From positions 1 to 25,746 of IMG/VR virus record IMGVR_UViG_3300038752_000135: 25,746 nucleotides of DNA; one strand, given 5' to 3'. Positions 1 through 8,356 of this stretch are shown here, piece by piece. This DNA is from a virus. Both the position numbers and the translations under genes were made by a program. The notes below the pieces were generated by a model, which ran no database searches, was not told where the DNA came from, and was given only the letters and a program-made list of their open reading frames with translations. Numbering within the stretch: the first letter of the stretch is position 1; each line of letters begins with the position of its first letter.

Positions 1-140
1 GGTTTTGCCCCTCTCCCTCTTTTCCCCATCTGAGTCCCTATTTCTCCCTCTTCCCTTTTTGAGCTTTTTTGGCTCTTGTCCGAACAGAAGAGGGAACCGT
101 CAATCCCGACGGCCAGACAAACACCTACGGAGGGTCAACG
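1..140 (+). promoter_or_regulatory. Non-coding leader before the terminase genes
   Basis: This stretch carries no convincing gene. Bases 9-60 of the + strand are strikingly pyrimidine-rich (C and T runs), followed by T runs at 56-60 and 65-70. A Shine-Dalgarno-like GGAGGG at 129-134 serves the ATG at 141. I find no good -35/-10 pair, so a promoter here is only inferred from position. If the genome is circular, this leader would join 25573-25746 and lie between the divergent terminase and lysozyme genes, a plausible place for a promoter or a packaging site. Confidence 0.4.
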
Positions 141-470
141 ATGACTAGGTCGGAAGACGTAGAAACCCAAGCCGACGATCTGATCGGCGAACTCGAGAAG
201 ATGCGGAACTTCAATCCCTCGGAGAAGATTCTCCTCCGCCAGATGAGGGAAGCGATCCGGGACTTTTTGGAGCTGCGGGAAATCCTGAAAGTCGAGGGCT
301 TGATCGCGGAAGGCTCCCAAGGCCAACCCGTCGCTCATCCCGGCCAAGCCATGAAGGTCGCGGCCGCGGACCGGATCTCTCGATGGCTCCGCCAACTATC
401 ACTCCTCGAAGAAGCTCCGGACGCCTTGGACGCTCTGGACGATGAGAAGAAACAGATCCTTGGGCTCTGA
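141..470 (+). CDS. Terminase small subunit (P27-like)
   Basis: Probable DNA-recognition subunit of the packaging motor, acting with the large subunit encoded immediately downstream. The 109-residue product has a helical N-terminus and a C-terminal part (about residues 51-90) with the pattern EGLIAEGSQGQPVAHP followed by SRWLRQLSLLEE. This resembles the end of P27-family small terminases, where a helix predicting 'which residue to package' is followed by a helix contacting the large subunit. I chose ATG 141 because GGAGGG lies 6 bases upstream; an upstream TTG at 69 has no such site. The gene overlaps the large-subunit start by 29 bases, which suggests translational coupling. Family assignment rests on motif memory and on gene order. 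Confidence 0.75.
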   Translation: MTRSEDVETQADDLIGELEKMRNFNPSEKILLRQMREAIRDFLELREILKVEGLIAEGSQGQPVAHPGQAMKVAAADRISRWLRQLSLLEEAPDALDALDDEKKQILGL

Positions 471-2085
471 ACCTCCGAGCGATCTGGCCGGCTACGACCC
501 GCTCCGAGACTCGGACGGATTCATCTTCGACCAGACCAAAGCGGACCGAGCGATCGGCTTCTTCGAGAAGTTCCTTACTCACCAGAAGGGGCTCCAAGCC
601 GGCGAGGCTTTCACTCTTCTTCCCTGGCAACGAGACCTCCTCTCGACGATGTTCGGATGGGTCGACGAGAAGGGGCTCCGACGATACCGGCGAGTCTGGC
701 TGGAGATCCCTCGGAAGAATGGGAAGTCGACGATCTCGTCCGGCCTTGGGCTCTATCTCCTATACGGCGACGGCGAACAATCGGCCGAAGTCGTCTCCGC
801 GGCGGGCGACCGAGATCAAGCGGCAATCGTGTTCGATGTCGCGAAGGGCATGATCCAGGGCGATCCGATGCTTTCCAAGATGTCCAAGGTTTACCGTCGG
901 GAGATACGTTTCGAGCATTCTCAGAGCAGTTTCAAGGTCATCTCTTCCGATGCCGGCACGAAACACGGGATGAACCTCTCCGGCCTGATCGCGGACGAGG
1001 TCCATGTCTGGCCGAACCGAGATCTCTGGGACACCTTGCATACCTCAATGGGGGCCAGAGCCCAACCTCTCTCGATCGCGATCACGACGGCCGGACACTC
1101 GAGAACCTCGATCGCCTGGGAGCAACACGACTACGCGCTCAAGGTCCGGGACGGAACAATCAAGGACCCGCGCTTTCTTCCTGTCGTCTATGCGGCGCCG
1201 GAGGGATCGGACTGGAGTGATCCGGAGACTTGGAAGATCGCAAACCCATGTCTCGGAGTCTCAATCTCGGAGGACTACCTCGAACAAGAATGCCAACGGG
1301 CCAAAGAAGTCCCCGCGTACGTCAACACCTTTCTCCGGCTACACCTCAACGTCTGGACCGAACAGGAAACCAGATGGCTCCCGATGGATCGATGGGACGA
1401 GATGAGCGAAGAGTCGATCGACTCCGAAAGTCTCGTCGGGCGCGCATGCTGGCTCGGTCTCGACCTCGGCTCAACCGCCGACACTACGGCGCTCGTCGCG
1501 GTTTTTCCCGATGACGATGGGTCGATCTCGGTCCTCCCGTACTTCTTTCTTCCCGAAGATAACATCGAGTCCAGAGAACGCCGGGACCGGATCCCTTATC
1601 GAGCTTGGGCTCACGAAGGACATATCCAACTTACGCCGGGTGTCGTCACCGACTATGCCTTTGTTGAAGCCAAGATCATGGAACTCGTCGAGAAGTATCG
1701 GGTCCGGGAAGTCACCCTCGACCGATGGAACGCGACCGACATCGCGACCAGACTCGACAAAGAAGGCGCTCCTGTCACGTTCATGGGCCAGGGCTATCGA
1801 TCGATGAGCGGACCCTCGAAACGGCTCGAGGAACTGGTCCTCTCCAAGCGGCTAAGACACGGCGGACACCCGATCCTTCGGGCTCAGGCTTCCCAAGTTC
1901 GGGTCGAGATGGACCCGGCCGGCAACATCAAGCCAACGAAGAAGACCAGCGGCGCTCGTAAGAATGCCGAACGAATAGACGGTATCGTCGCTCTTGTAAT
2001 GGCGATCGGTCGCGTTATGGAGTCACAAGAACCGGAAGTCGATCCGGATGAAGTGTATGGAGACCGAGGAATCCGATGCCTCTGA
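442..2085 (+). CDS. terL: Terminase large subunit
   Basis: ATPase-nuclease motor that fills the procapsid with DNA and cuts the concatemer. The ATPase domain shows a Walker A motif PRKNGKST at residues 90-97, a Walker B GLIADEVHVW at 181-190 with the DE pair at 185-186, and a coupling motif SIAITTAG at 211-218. The RNase H-like nuclease domain has its acidic residues in GLDLGSTADTTA (D341), LDRWN (D427) and RIDGIVALVMA (D513). The length of 547 residues is typical for the Terminase_1 group. Translation starts inside the end of the small-subunit gene, and its own end overlaps the portal start by 10 bases. All catalytic motifs are intact. Confidence 0.96.
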   Translation: MRRNRSLGSEPPSDLAGYDPLRDSDGFIFDQTKADRAIGFFEKFLTHQKGLQAGEAFTLLPWQRDLLSTMFGWVDEKGLRRYRRVWLEIPRKNGKSTISSGLGLYLLYGDGEQSAEVVSAAGDRDQAAIVFDVAKGMIQGDPMLSKMSKVYRREIRFEHSQSSFKVISSDAGTKHGMNLSGLIADEVHVWPNRDLWDTLHTSMGARAQPLSIAITTAGHSRTSIAWEQHDYALKVRDGTIKDPRFLPVVYAAPEGSDWSDPETWKIANPCLGVSISEDYLEQECQRAKEVPAYVNTFLRLHLNVWTEQETRWLPMDRWDEMSEESIDSESLVGRACWLGLDLGSTADTTALVAVFPDDDGSISVLPYFFLPEDNIESRERRDRIPYRAWAHEGHIQLTPGVVTDYAFVEAKIMELVEKYRVREVTLDRWNATDIATRLDKEGAPVTFMGQGYRSMSGPSKRLEELVLSKRLRHGGHPILRAQASQVRVEMDPAGNIKPTKKTSGARKNAERIDGIVALVMAIGRVMESQEPEVDPDEVYGDRGIRCL

Positions 2086-3980
2086 GAGATATCTTCCGAC
2101 GAACCAAACCCGCCGAAGAAGTTCGGCATACCTTCAAATCTCCAGACAAGTTCTCTTTTCTGGGTAGTCCTGCCTCGTCTGGGATGGAGGTCTCCGAGAC
2201 CTCAGCTCTGGCTCTAACCGCGGTCTATTCATGCGTCCGCATTATCTCGGAATCGCTCGCGGCTCTCCCTCTGATCACCTATCGAGAGACGGAAGACGGC
2301 CGGCGACAAGCGACCGACCTTCCGATCTACTCCATTCTTCGCGATCAAGCCGATCCGAATCTGACGTCTTTCATGATGATCGAGACCATCGTCTCGCACG
2401 CTTGCACTTACGGGAACGGCTACGCCTACATCTCGAGAAACAACGCCGGCCAAGTCATGGGTCTGACCCCGCTCGATCCCAGATATATCGATGTCAAGAT
2501 GACGGAATCCGGTCGGGTCGCCTACGAGATCACCGGAGGAACTGTCCAAGGTGCTTTGACTTCCGAAGAGGTCCTTCACATCCGGGCTCTCGGCCAAGTC
2601 GGTCTCGTCGGATACTCCCCGATCGGTCTAGCTCGAGAGACGATTGGTCTGGGCTTGGCGGCCGAGAAGTATGGCGCCGCGTACTTTGGGAACTCTGGCA
2701 CGCCTTCCGGGATCCTCTCGGTCCCTGGGAAGATGTCCGACGAGGCTTTCCAGAACCTCCGTCGATCTTGGGAGAAGATCCATAAGGGGAGCGGGAACTC
2801 GGCTCGGGTCGCTTTGCTGGAAGCTGGGATTGACTTCAAACCGATCAGCATCACCCCGAACGATGCTCAGTTCCTCGAGACTCGTCGCTTCCAAGTCGCC
2901 GAGATCGCTCGGATCTTCCGGGTCCCTCCGTCGATGTTGGCCGACCTCGAGAACGCCGGATCCTATGGGTCGATCGGTGAACTGAATCGGGCTTTCGTCG
3001 TTCACACCCTGACACCTTGGGCCAGACGAATCGAGTCCGAGATCAAGTCCAAACTTCTCCCCTCGGCCGGCGACGTCTACGCCGAGTTCTCGTTCGATCA
3101 CCTTCTCCGCGGCGATCTTGAGACAAGATTCAAGGCTTACCAGACCGGCCGGCAAGCGGGCTTCCTCTCGGCGAACGACATCCGGGCGATTGAGAACTTG
3201 GATCCTCTGGGCGAGATCGGCGATAAGTATCTCACACCTCTAAACATGGAAGCACTCACACCGAACGAGGAGCCCGACATGCCGGAAGAGATGCGATCTC
3301 TGGAGATCCGAGCAGTCGAGGACGATCGCTCTCGAGTACGGGAACAAACCTCGCCGGCGATGCTGGACACTCTCGAAAGACTGGCTCGACTTGAGTCTCG
3401 AGCAGCATCTCGCGAACATGCGAAGCGGGACGACACGACCTTCTTCGACTGGGCCGAGGACTTCTTCCAGGGCGACTACCAGCGACAAGCCTTCTCTCTC
3501 ATTCTCCCGACTCTGGAGACTCTCGCTCGAGGTCTCTCCTTCACGGTCCAAGACGAACTCGACACGGAAGAGCGGATCCAACTCCCAGAGGAGATCCTTG
3601 AGGACTTGGCTCGGCGATTCGCGACCCGTAGGTCTCAGAGATCTCTCGCGGCTCTTCGCGGCTCTGGGAACCTCGCCAACACGATCGCTAGCTGGAAGAC
3701 CAGACACACCGCGGACATTCTGGACGATGAACTCCGTCGGGCCGAAGGCGCGATTGTCCTGGAACTCTTCCGGGCGGCCGGGGTCGAGGAGATCCGATGG
3801 CGATCCCCAGAAGACTCTCGAAACAGTCTCTCCGACAAGGTCGTCGCTCTGGGCGAGTCCTTCATCCTCCAAGGCGATAACGTGACCGAACCCGATGGGA
3901 GCGACTACCCAGTCCGGACCGACATCAGACACAATCCATACCGGACCGGGGACAAATCTTGGATCGAGGCGGTTCGCTGA
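2076..3980 (+). CDS. Portal protein with long C-terminal minor-head-like extension
   Basis: Forms the dodecameric ring at one capsid vertex through which DNA enters and to which the tail attaches. Residues about 20-390 are an HK97-type portal: ALTAVYSCVRIISESLAALP near 46-65, YGNGYAYI at 112-119, and the PPSMLAD and YGSIGELNRAFV region. The product is 634 residues, against roughly 380-430 for many HK97-type portals. The extra 230 residues are helical and charged. The last 64 residues (571-634) follow the outline of SPP1 gp7/Mu gpF-type minor head proteins (EIRW-, a DKVVALGESF block, then a RHNPYRTG block where the usual motif is HPxCxC) but lack the cysteines. This suggests portal and minor-head functions in one polypeptide. 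The portal core is near certain; the identity of the extension is inferred. Confidence 0.93.
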   Translation: MPLRDIFRRTKPAEEVRHTFKSPDKFSFLGSPASSGMEVSETSALALTAVYSCVRIISESLAALPLITYRETEDGRRQATDLPIYSILRDQADPNLTSFMMIETIVSHACTYGNGYAYISRNNAGQVMGLTPLDPRYIDVKMTESGRVAYEITGGTVQGALTSEEVLHIRALGQVGLVGYSPIGLARETIGLGLAAEKYGAAYFGNSGTPSGILSVPGKMSDEAFQNLRRSWEKIHKGSGNSARVALLEAGIDFKPISITPNDAQFLETRRFQVAEIARIFRVPPSMLADLENAGSYGSIGELNRAFVVHTLTPWARRIESEIKSKLLPSAGDVYAEFSFDHLLRGDLETRFKAYQTGRQAGFLSANDIRAIENLDPLGEIGDKYLTPLNMEALTPNEEPDMPEEMRSLEIRAVEDDRSRVREQTSPAMLDTLERLARLESRAASREHAKRDDTTFFDWAEDFFQGDYQRQAFSLILPTLETLARGLSFTVQDELDTEERIQLPEEILEDLARRFATRRSQRSLAALRGSGNLANTIASWKTRHTADILDDELRRAEGAIVLELFRAAGVEEIRWRSPEDSRNSLSDKVVALGESFILQGDNVTEPDGSDYPVRTDIRHNPYRTGDKSWIEAVR

Positions 3981-5458
3981 TGGCGACCGACTTCCCAAAA
4001 AGCGGCGACGATCTCGAGGTCTCTCTGGACAACTCGAACTTCGACGTCTTCCCTCACCAATACGCTCGAGATCTCAAAGAGGACTTCCCCGAGATCTGGG
4101 AAGCCGGGGGGAACATTCGCGGGAACGACGCTTTCGAAATCTGGAAGCGGGCCAACCGCGGAGTCGAATCCGAGATGGTCTTGGACTGGATCCGAGAGAG
4201 AGAGGCTTGGGCCGCTCGGCACTTCGAGGACGGGTCTCAGTTCAGAGACGAAGACCTATCCCCGAACCTCTCGAACATCGCCGGCATCGTCGCCCAGGTC
4301 AAATGGGGAACCGTCGGAGTCTTGGGCGCCGATCGCATGATCGACATCCTCGACGAGATGAAGGTCAAGCTGGAGGAGCGTCAACTCACGCCGGCAATTG
4401 AGAAGGGTCTCGAGAACAAACTCGAAGAACACAAAGAAGACGTCGGAGATGATCCGCGGAAGCAGACAACGCTCGCAACCCTCGAGAAGGTCTTTGACCG
4501 CGGAGTCGGGGCTTACAAGACCAATCCCGAGTCAGTCCGGCCGACTGTCACTTCACCCGAACAATGGGCATACGCCCGAGTCAATTCTTTCCTCTACGCC
4601 CTGCGGAATCTTCGCTTCCGATCGGGCAAACACGATACAGATCTCCTCCCCGAGGAACATCCTCTAAGCACGAAAGGCGAAGACATGGACGAACAACGCG
4701 CACGGGTCGGGACCGACCAATACACGACCGAAGAAGAAGCGAACGATCGAGCGGAGGCTCTGGGATGCGAGGGATCTCACCAGATGACCGTCGACGGCGA
4801 AACTATCTTCATGCCATGCTCGACACATGGAGAGTACGAATCTCTGACCGGTGTTGCTGGGGGAGATATGGGATACAACCGCAAAGCAAACCCAAAGACC
4901 CTGGAAGTCCGGACCTCTCGGGCGATCGTTGTCGATGACGAATCGGAACTTCCAACCATCGTCGGCTATGCCTCGGTCTTCGATTCTGAGTCTCGAGATC
5001 TGGGCCAGTTCAAAGAGATCATCAAGCCGGGCGCCTTCGATCGGGCTCTTGTCGAGGAGCATGATGTCCGAGCTCTGGTCGATCATGATCCCAAGATGAT
5101 CCTCGGCCGCTCCAAGTCTGGCACTCTCCGAATGCTGGTCGACGAAGTCGGTCTCCGAGTCGAGATTGATCCTCCCGACACCAGCGTCGGCCGTGACACC
5201 ATCGAGAGCATCCGTCGCGGAGATCTGGACTCCATGTCCTTCGGCTTCGTCGTCCGAGACGATCAATGGAGAGAAGACGAGGGCCAAGCGATCCGAGAGA
5301 TCAACGACCTCGACCTCTTCGACGTTTCCGTCGTCTCTTTCCCAGCCTATGAGGATACCTCGGTCGCTGTCCGTCGATTCAATCGGGAACACTGTCGCCG
5401 AGATCGAGGGATGTCCGTCGAGATCGCCAGACTTCGCGTCCTCATGAACGAGGGATGA
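3980..5458 (+). CDS. Prohead protease (S78-like) with N-terminal extension domains
   Basis: Serine protease that trims the capsid precursor during maturation. In the 492-residue product from ATG 3980, the HK97 protease domain occupies about 302-460: VGYASVFD, the LVDHDPKMILGRSKSGTLRM block with the catalytic histidine near 369, and SMSFGF with the nucleophilic serine near 420, then DVSVVSFPAYEDTSVAVR. Upstream are a helical domain with VAQVKWGTVGVLGADRM (108-124), a domain with GAYKTNPESVRPTVTSPEQW (177-196; I believe a DUF5824-type module), and a short Cys motif, EALGC..H to MPCSTH, about 259-283. Typical stand-alone HK97 proteases are about 200 residues. ATG 3980 overlaps the portal stop and has a GAGGCGG site; TTG 3959 is a weaker alternative. 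A fusion of scaffold-like parts with the protease is likely. Confidence 0.9.
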   Translation: MATDFPKSGDDLEVSLDNSNFDVFPHQYARDLKEDFPEIWEAGGNIRGNDAFEIWKRANRGVESEMVLDWIREREAWAARHFEDGSQFRDEDLSPNLSNIAGIVAQVKWGTVGVLGADRMIDILDEMKVKLEERQLTPAIEKGLENKLEEHKEDVGDDPRKQTTLATLEKVFDRGVGAYKTNPESVRPTVTSPEQWAYARVNSFLYALRNLRFRSGKHDTDLLPEEHPLSTKGEDMDEQRARVGTDQYTTEEEANDRAEALGCEGSHQMTVDGETIFMPCSTHGEYESLTGVAGGDMGYNRKANPKTLEVRTSRAIVVDDESELPTIVGYASVFDSESRDLGQFKEIIKPGAFDRALVEEHDVRALVDHDPKMILGRSKSGTLRMLVDEVGLRVEIDPPDTSVGRDTIESIRRGDLDSMSFGFVVRDDQWREDEGQAIREINDLDLFDVSVVSFPAYEDTSVAVRRFNREHCRRDRGMSVEIARLRVLMNEG

Positions 5459-5641
5459 CCGAACAGAATCTCGACCCTCCGGGCTTGGGCTGGGCTCTCG
5501 CTCGGTCCAGGTCTTCTAGGTCTGGCAACTGCCAGCGGGATCCGTCGATCGTCCGGCCTAAACATCTCAGACCAACCCGATCCGTCGATCGTCGCGGGCT
5601 GTTTCTCCTACCCCTCCCCCTCATGTAAAGGAACTTCAAAG
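5459..5641 (+). promoter_or_regulatory. Intergenic region before the capsid gene
   Basis: This 183-base gap is one of the few in the structural module. It holds a small inverted repeat, CTGGC-AACT-GCCAG at 5522-5535, then two copies of a 15-base direct repeat, and an AAAGGA ribosome site at 5627-5632, nine bases before the capsid ATG. No clear -35/-10 pair is visible. Its position suggests that it adjusts capsid expression, but this is inference. Confidence 0.45.
5539..5593 (+). repeat. Two 15-bp direct repeats upstream of the capsid gene
   Basis: GATCCGTCGATCGTC occurs at 5539-5553 and again at 5579-5593, exactly 40 bases apart, so both copies face nearly the same side of the helix. Each copy contains the palindrome CGATCG. 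This could be an operator pair, or chance in a genome rich in TCGA and GATC. Confidence 0.7.
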
Positions 5642-6835
5642 ATGAAGATTCACGAACTCAAAGAGAAGCGCGCCGCTCTGATCATGGAACAGCGCTCGAT
5701 CTTGGACGCCGCTCAGAACGACGGCTCCGCCAACCTCAACGCTGACCAGACCGAGAAATTCGAGAAGATCGAGTCCGAAATCCGCGGCCTCGAAGATCGT
5801 ATCTCCCTGGAAGAACGAACCGCAGCTCGGGAAGCCGAGATGGCAAATGTCGACCTGACCCCAGAAGTCGAAGAGCGCGCTGTCACGGTTGATTCTGAAG
5901 AATACCGAGACGCATTCTTGAAGAACATCTCCGGCGAGCGTCTGTCAGACCGGGAACTTCGGGCTCTGTCGATCGGCACTGGATCGGCCGGCGGCAACTT
6001 GGCAACAACCCAAGTCTCCCAACAAATCAGCCAACTTCGCGAAGAAGCAAACTTCATGCGTCAGATTGGTACGGTCGTCGAGGTCTCCCAGAAGACCGCA
6101 TTCGCGACCGAGTCCAGCATCGGAACCGCCGCATACGGCGCTGAAGGGGCTGCAATCGACGAGAGCGATCACACCTTCGGACAGGTCACTTTTAACCCTG
6201 TCCGTCTGGCTCGGATCATGAAGGTCTCGGAAGAACTCCTGAACTACACCGGAACCTTCTCCTCGGCTCAACTCGAGCAATACATCGCTTCTTCTTTTGC
6301 TCGGTCCTTCGCGACCGCTGAACTTGCTGGCTTCTTGACCGGCAACGACACGAACGCTCCTCGGGGCATCTTCGACAACGCCGCGACCGGCAAGATCGCG
6401 GACTCGGCTGCTGCCTTCACCGGCGACGAGATCATCGATCTGTTCTATTCCGTCGCGGTCCAATACCGATCCGCTCCAACTGCGAACTGGATCGTAAGTC
6501 CAGAAGCAGCAAAGGTGCTCCGCCAGCTCAAGAACCCTGTGACGACCTCGGGCGCCTTGAACTACCTCTGGACGCCGGGTCTCGGCGCGGCTCCTGACAC
6601 CTTGCTCGGGAAGCCGGTATACGAGTCGGACAACGTCGCCGCTGTTGCAAGCGGTACGAAGCCGATCCTCTTTGGTGACACTTCTTACTATCAGATCGTC
6701 GACTTCGGCGGCTTCGAGTTCACCCGTCTGGACGAACTCTTCGCGGCTTCCGGCCAAGTCGGGGTCCGGGGTATCGCCTTCAACGACGGCGAACTCCTTA
6801 ACACCGCGGCCTGTAAAGTCCTGATCATGGGCTAA
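5642..6835 (+). CDS. Major capsid protein (HK97 fold)
   Basis: Main shell protein of the icosahedral head. The 397-residue product begins with a charged coiled coil (about 1-70, starting MKIHELKEKRAAL), the delta domain that scaffolds assembly and is normally removed by the protease encoded just upstream. The mature part probably starts near residue 95-115, around SGERLSDRELRALS and the GTGSAGGNLATTQVSQQI segment. Later motifs fit the HK97 capsid family: SSIGTAAYGAEGAAIDESD, ARIMKVSEELLNYT and GVRGIAFNDGELLNTAA. ATG 5642 has the AAAGGA site. The gene is flanked on both sides by non-coding DNA and closed by a strong terminator, as fits the most heavily expressed gene. Confidence 0.96.
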   Translation: MKIHELKEKRAALIMEQRSILDAAQNDGSANLNADQTEKFEKIESEIRGLEDRISLEERTAAREAEMANVDLTPEVEERAVTVDSEEYRDAFLKNISGERLSDRELRALSIGTGSAGGNLATTQVSQQISQLREEANFMRQIGTVVEVSQKTAFATESSIGTAAYGAEGAAIDESDHTFGQVTFNPVRLARIMKVSEELLNYTGTFSSAQLEQYIASSFARSFATAELAGFLTGNDTNAPRGIFDNAATGKIADSAAAFTGDEIIDLFYSVAVQYRSAPTANWIVSPEAAKVLRQLKNPVTTSGALNYLWTPGLGAAPDTLLGKPVYESDNVAAVASGTKPILFGDTSYYQIVDFGGFEFTRLDELFAASGQVGVRGIAFNDGELLNTAACKVLIMG

Positions 6836-6862
6836 ACCTAGCCTGACATCCAAATACCCTCT

Positions 6863-6893
6863 GGGGACCCTTCGGGGTCCCCTTCTTCGTTTA
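6863..6893 (+). terminator. Rho-independent terminator with UUCG loop after the capsid gene
   Basis: GGGGACCC (6863-6870), loop TTCG (6871-6874) and GGGTCCCC (6875-6882) form a perfect 8-bp stem closed by a stable UUCG tetraloop, followed by the T-rich tail TTCTTCGTTTA. It lies 28 bases past the capsid stop and before the strong ribosome site of the next gene. Confidence 0.9.
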
Positions 6894-6918
6894 TGCCGAA
6901 CATAAGGGGGAGGACCGC

Positions 6919-7518
6919 ATGAATTCACACGACTACGGGCTCAAAATCACGACCGGACCCTCAGCGGCCGTCGTCTCAACGTCAGACGCCAAACTCTGGA
7001 TGAGGGTCACACACTCGGACGAGGACGCTGTCATCGCGTCTCTGATCACCAGAGCGACCAACTACGTCGAGAACGAAACCCGCCGGCAACTGATCAACGC
7101 GACGTATACCTTCTCCTTCGACATGTTCCCTCATGGGGACGTCATCTACTCCCCAGTCTCCCCTCTGGGCTCGGTGACATCGATCGCATACTTGGACGCC
7201 GATGGGGCTTCTCAGACCCTCGCGACCAGCGTCTACGGGGTCGACACGATTCGAGACCCTGGAAGGATCTATCTCAAGTCGGGCCAAGAATGGCCGTCGA
7301 CTCTCGATCAAGAGCAAGCGGTCACGATCACCGCGGTCGCCGGCTACGGGACTGCCTCGACTGATGTTCCTGAACCTCTGATCCAAGCGGTCCTCATGTT
7401 GGCGGCTCACTACTACGAGCATCGCGAAGCAGTCGATCCGAAGGGCAACACCTTTGCTCCGGTCCCCATGGGGGTCGAGCGTCTGATCCTCCAGTATCGG
7501 GTCGCGGAGTATTTCTGA
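6919..7518 (+). CDS. Head-tail connector (gp6/phiE125 gp8-like)
   Basis: Probably forms the ring under the portal that lengthens the DNA channel. The 199-residue product has the helical N-terminus typical of gp6-type connectors (SDAKLWMRVTHSDEDAVIAS, then ATNYVENETRRQL near 47-59), a beta-rich middle with SPVSPLGSVTSIAYLDADG (about 78-96), and a C-terminal helix VPEPLIQAVLMLAAHYYEHREA that matches the end of phiE125 gp8-like proteins. An AAGGGGGAGG site at 6903-6912 fixes the ATG at 6919. It is the first gene after the capsid terminator and begins a tightly overlapping connector-tail run. Confidence 0.85.
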   Translation: MNSHDYGLKITTGPSAAVVSTSDAKLWMRVTHSDEDAVIASLITRATNYVENETRRQLINATYTFSFDMFPHGDVIYSPVSPLGSVTSIAYLDADGASQTLATSVYGVDTIRDPGRIYLKSGQEWPSTLDQEQAVTITAVAGYGTASTDVPEPLIQAVLMLAAHYYEHREAVDPKGNTFAPVPMGVERLILQYRVAEYF

Positions 7519-7835
7519 TGCGGGCCGGCCTTCTCAGACACCGGGTCGCGATCCAGAATCCATCGATGAGCGTCGACAACTTCGGCGGCCGTTCTGCGTC
7601 CTTCTCAACCGCTGAGACTGTGTTCGCTTCGATTGATCCTGTACGGGGAACAGAGCTTCAGAACGCTGACCAGACGAAGGCTCGGATTACTCACAAGATC
7701 ACGATGAGATTCACCTCGAACGTCTCCGCGACGTCTCGCCTGGTGCATGACTCCAGAACCTTCGAGGTCGTCGAGTTCCTCAACCGCCGAGAGATCGACC
7801 AGATGATCGAAATTCAAGCGCGGGAGATGGTCTGA
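7518..7835 (+). CDS. Head-tail adaptor (SPP1 gp16/Phage_H_T_join-like)
   Basis: Small head-closure or head-tail joining protein. The 105-residue product starts MRAGLLRHRVAIQNP, the characteristic opening of this family, followed by FGGRSASFSTAETVFASIDPVRGTE and the strands ITHKITMRF and VHDSRTFEVVEF. Length matches the family (about 100-115). Its ATG shares a base with the stop codon of the connector gene, so the two are probably translated together. In the virion it would sit below the connector ring and take part in closing the channel after packaging. Confidence 0.88.
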   Translation: MRAGLLRHRVAIQNPSMSVDNFGGRSASFSTAETVFASIDPVRGTELQNADQTKARITHKITMRFTSNVSATSRLVHDSRTFEVVEFLNRREIDQMIEIQAREMV

Positions 7836-8356
7836 TGGGAGTCGCAGATCTGAATGTCCAGATCCAGCTCGAAGGCGCAGCGGCCTTTCAGCGGGCTCTC
7901 TCGGAACTTGGAAAGAAAGAGGCGGACAAGATCCGTCGTGCCGCCATCACCAAAGAGACAAAGGAGATGGAGCAGACCGCTAGATCTCTCGCCTCTCGAG
8001 ACGAAGGAGCGCTCAAGGCTCAGATCGATCGGACGGTTCGAAAGCAGAGGGGAGAACTCGTCGGGCGGGTCGGGGTCGCGATCAAAGGCAAAGGCTCCGG
8101 CCGATACCGCGGATTCAACTCTAGGAAGAACCTCGCACATATCATCGAGTTCGGCCGGCGACCCTTCTTCATGCGGATCAGAGGTCGAAACGGAACCAGA
8201 TATTCTGTCAAAGTTCCAGGAACACGGGGAGATCGATTCTTGACTCGGACCGCTGAGAGGCATCTTCGAGGACTCGACAAGCGTATGGGAGACCGGATGC
8301 TGAAGTCATTAGAGCGACGGCTCCGCAAACTCGAAAAGACAAGGGGGGCAACCTGA
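7835..8356 (+). CDS. Tail-completion protein (HK97 gp10-like)
   Basis: Probably acts at the head-tail junction or tail end. The 173-residue product begins with the beta/alpha pattern of HK97 gp10-like proteins (LNVQIQLEGAAAFQRALSELG) and has the usual block ending in HIIEFGRRPFFMRI, where homologues carry a 'xxvEfGt...' motif, near residues 106-119. The C-terminal part is very basic and helical (KRMGDRMLKSLERRLRKLEK). Its stop/start overlaps with both neighbours (7835 and 8356) fit the order gp16-like, gp10-like, DUF3168, tail tube seen in many siphophages. Confidence 0.8.
   Translation: MGVADLNVQIQLEGAAAFQRALSELGKKEADKIRRAAITKETKEMEQTARSLASRDEGALKAQIDRTVRKQRGELVGRVGVAIKGKGSGRYRGFNSRKNLAHIIEFGRRPFFMRIRGRNGTRYSVKVPGTRGDRFLTRTAERHLRGLDKRMGDRMLKSLERRLRKLEKTRGAT

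Noticed and set aside
5945-6928. Long minus-strand open frame (327 codons) opposite the capsid gene, and similar ones at 3240-3998 and 4664-5392
   Set aside because: They lie fully opposite well-identified genes, have no ribosome site or recognisable motif, and are explained by the strong codon bias of the + strand (few codons whose complements are stops).
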